This document shows, in pieces, positions 7,097 through 7,198 of a stretch of 7,198 nt of DNA (position 1 is the first letter of the stretch; every line of letters starts with the position of its first letter). Source of the DNA: an uncultured Nitrospirota bacterium (GTDB lineage Bacteria; Nitrospinota; Nitrospinia; SZUA-224); contig CAJVYE010000048.1 in assembly GCA_913009285.1 (NCBI GenBank), positions 1 to 7,198 of the forward strand. The letters are read 5' to 3'. Made by a program: the position numbers and the translations under genes. The notes under the pieces are model-generated. The model had not been told where the DNA came from. It was given only the letters and a program-made list of their open reading frames with translations, and made no database searches.

Positions 7097-7154
7097 AGAT
7101 CGGAAGAGCGTCGTGTAGGGAAAGAGTGTGGATCTCTGTGGGCGCCGGATCATT
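7097..7154. other. Illumina read-1 / P5 adapter contamination (reverse complement)
   Basis: Bases 7097-7129 are an exact copy of the reverse complement of the TruSeq universal read-1 adapter (begins AGATCGGAAGAGCGTCGTGT). Bases 7130-7154 follow the P5 flow-cell sequence with four mismatches in 25, consistent with falling read quality. The genomic insert ends at 7096, inside the protease gene. A plus-strand frame crossing this point yields the contaminant peptide SEERRVGKEC. Confidence 0.99.
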
Positions 7155-7198
7155 AAAAAAAAAATTAACCTACACCACGTTCATCGGCTGTATTTCTT
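7155..7198. other. Low-quality sequencing tail outside the right adapter (not genomic)
   Basis: Ten A (7155-7164) follow the end of the P5 sequence, as when a read passes the end of its template. Bases 7169-7191 then resemble the read-1 primer stretch starting CCTACACGACGC at 17 of 23 positions. This mirrors the left end of the window, where the same layout occurs on the opposite strand. Confidence 0.9.

Noticed and set aside
6827..7156. Plus-strand 109-residue frame over the right end
   Set aside because: It is antisense to the S41 protease and its last part is translated Illumina adapter.

Overview
This is a short contig whose genomic part runs only from about 136 to 7096. Both ends are untrimmed Illumina library adapter: a P7/index/read-2 adapter at 70-135, and the reverse complement of the read-1/P5 adapter at 7097-7154. 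Outside each adapter lie ten A (or T) bases and then a low-quality tail. The window is therefore a raw (probably metagenomic) assembly contig, and everything encoded across those ends is artefact. The genomic insert cuts into a gene at each end.

The organism looks like a Gram-negative bacterium with an outer membrane: there are exported proteins, a beta-barrel ending in Phe, and an RND/MMPL transporter. The gene types and the order of the right-hand pair (C-terminal processing protease followed by divergent polysaccharide deacetylase) resemble Desulfobacterota ('Deltaproteobacteria') and related lineages. This is inference from family knowledge; no marker gene is present to settle it.

Left region (136-5292, + strand): three co-directional genes. 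First is an RND/MMPL-family inner-membrane transporter missing its N-terminus, with a Cys-cluster C-terminal extension. Next is a periplasmic LolA-like 'outer membrane lipoprotein-sorting' protein with a signal peptide. Last is a signal-peptide-bearing outer-membrane beta-barrel protein. Together they could span inner membrane, periplasm and outer membrane, and plausibly move a lipid or other hydrophobic cargo to the outer membrane; the cargo cannot be read from sequence. The 133-base gap between genes 1 and 2 holds a perfect 11-bp inverted repeat and an 8-codon mini-ORF that abuts the GTG start of gene 2.

Right region (5307-7096, - strand): two genes read leftward and converge on the first set with a 14-base gap. 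The upstream one is an S41 C-terminal processing protease (CtpA type) cut at its N-terminal side by the contig end. Ten bases downstream follows a membrane-anchored divergent polysaccharide deacetylase (PF04748, relative of E. coli YibQ). This pair belongs to an envelope/peptidoglycan maintenance neighbourhood. The right-hand genes look clearly more AT-rich than the left-hand ones.

I found no RNA gene, CRISPR, mobile element or clearly novel system. The most useful observations are the adapter contamination at both ends, the intact transporter-LolA-barrel cassette with its odd details, and the mini-ORF coupling.
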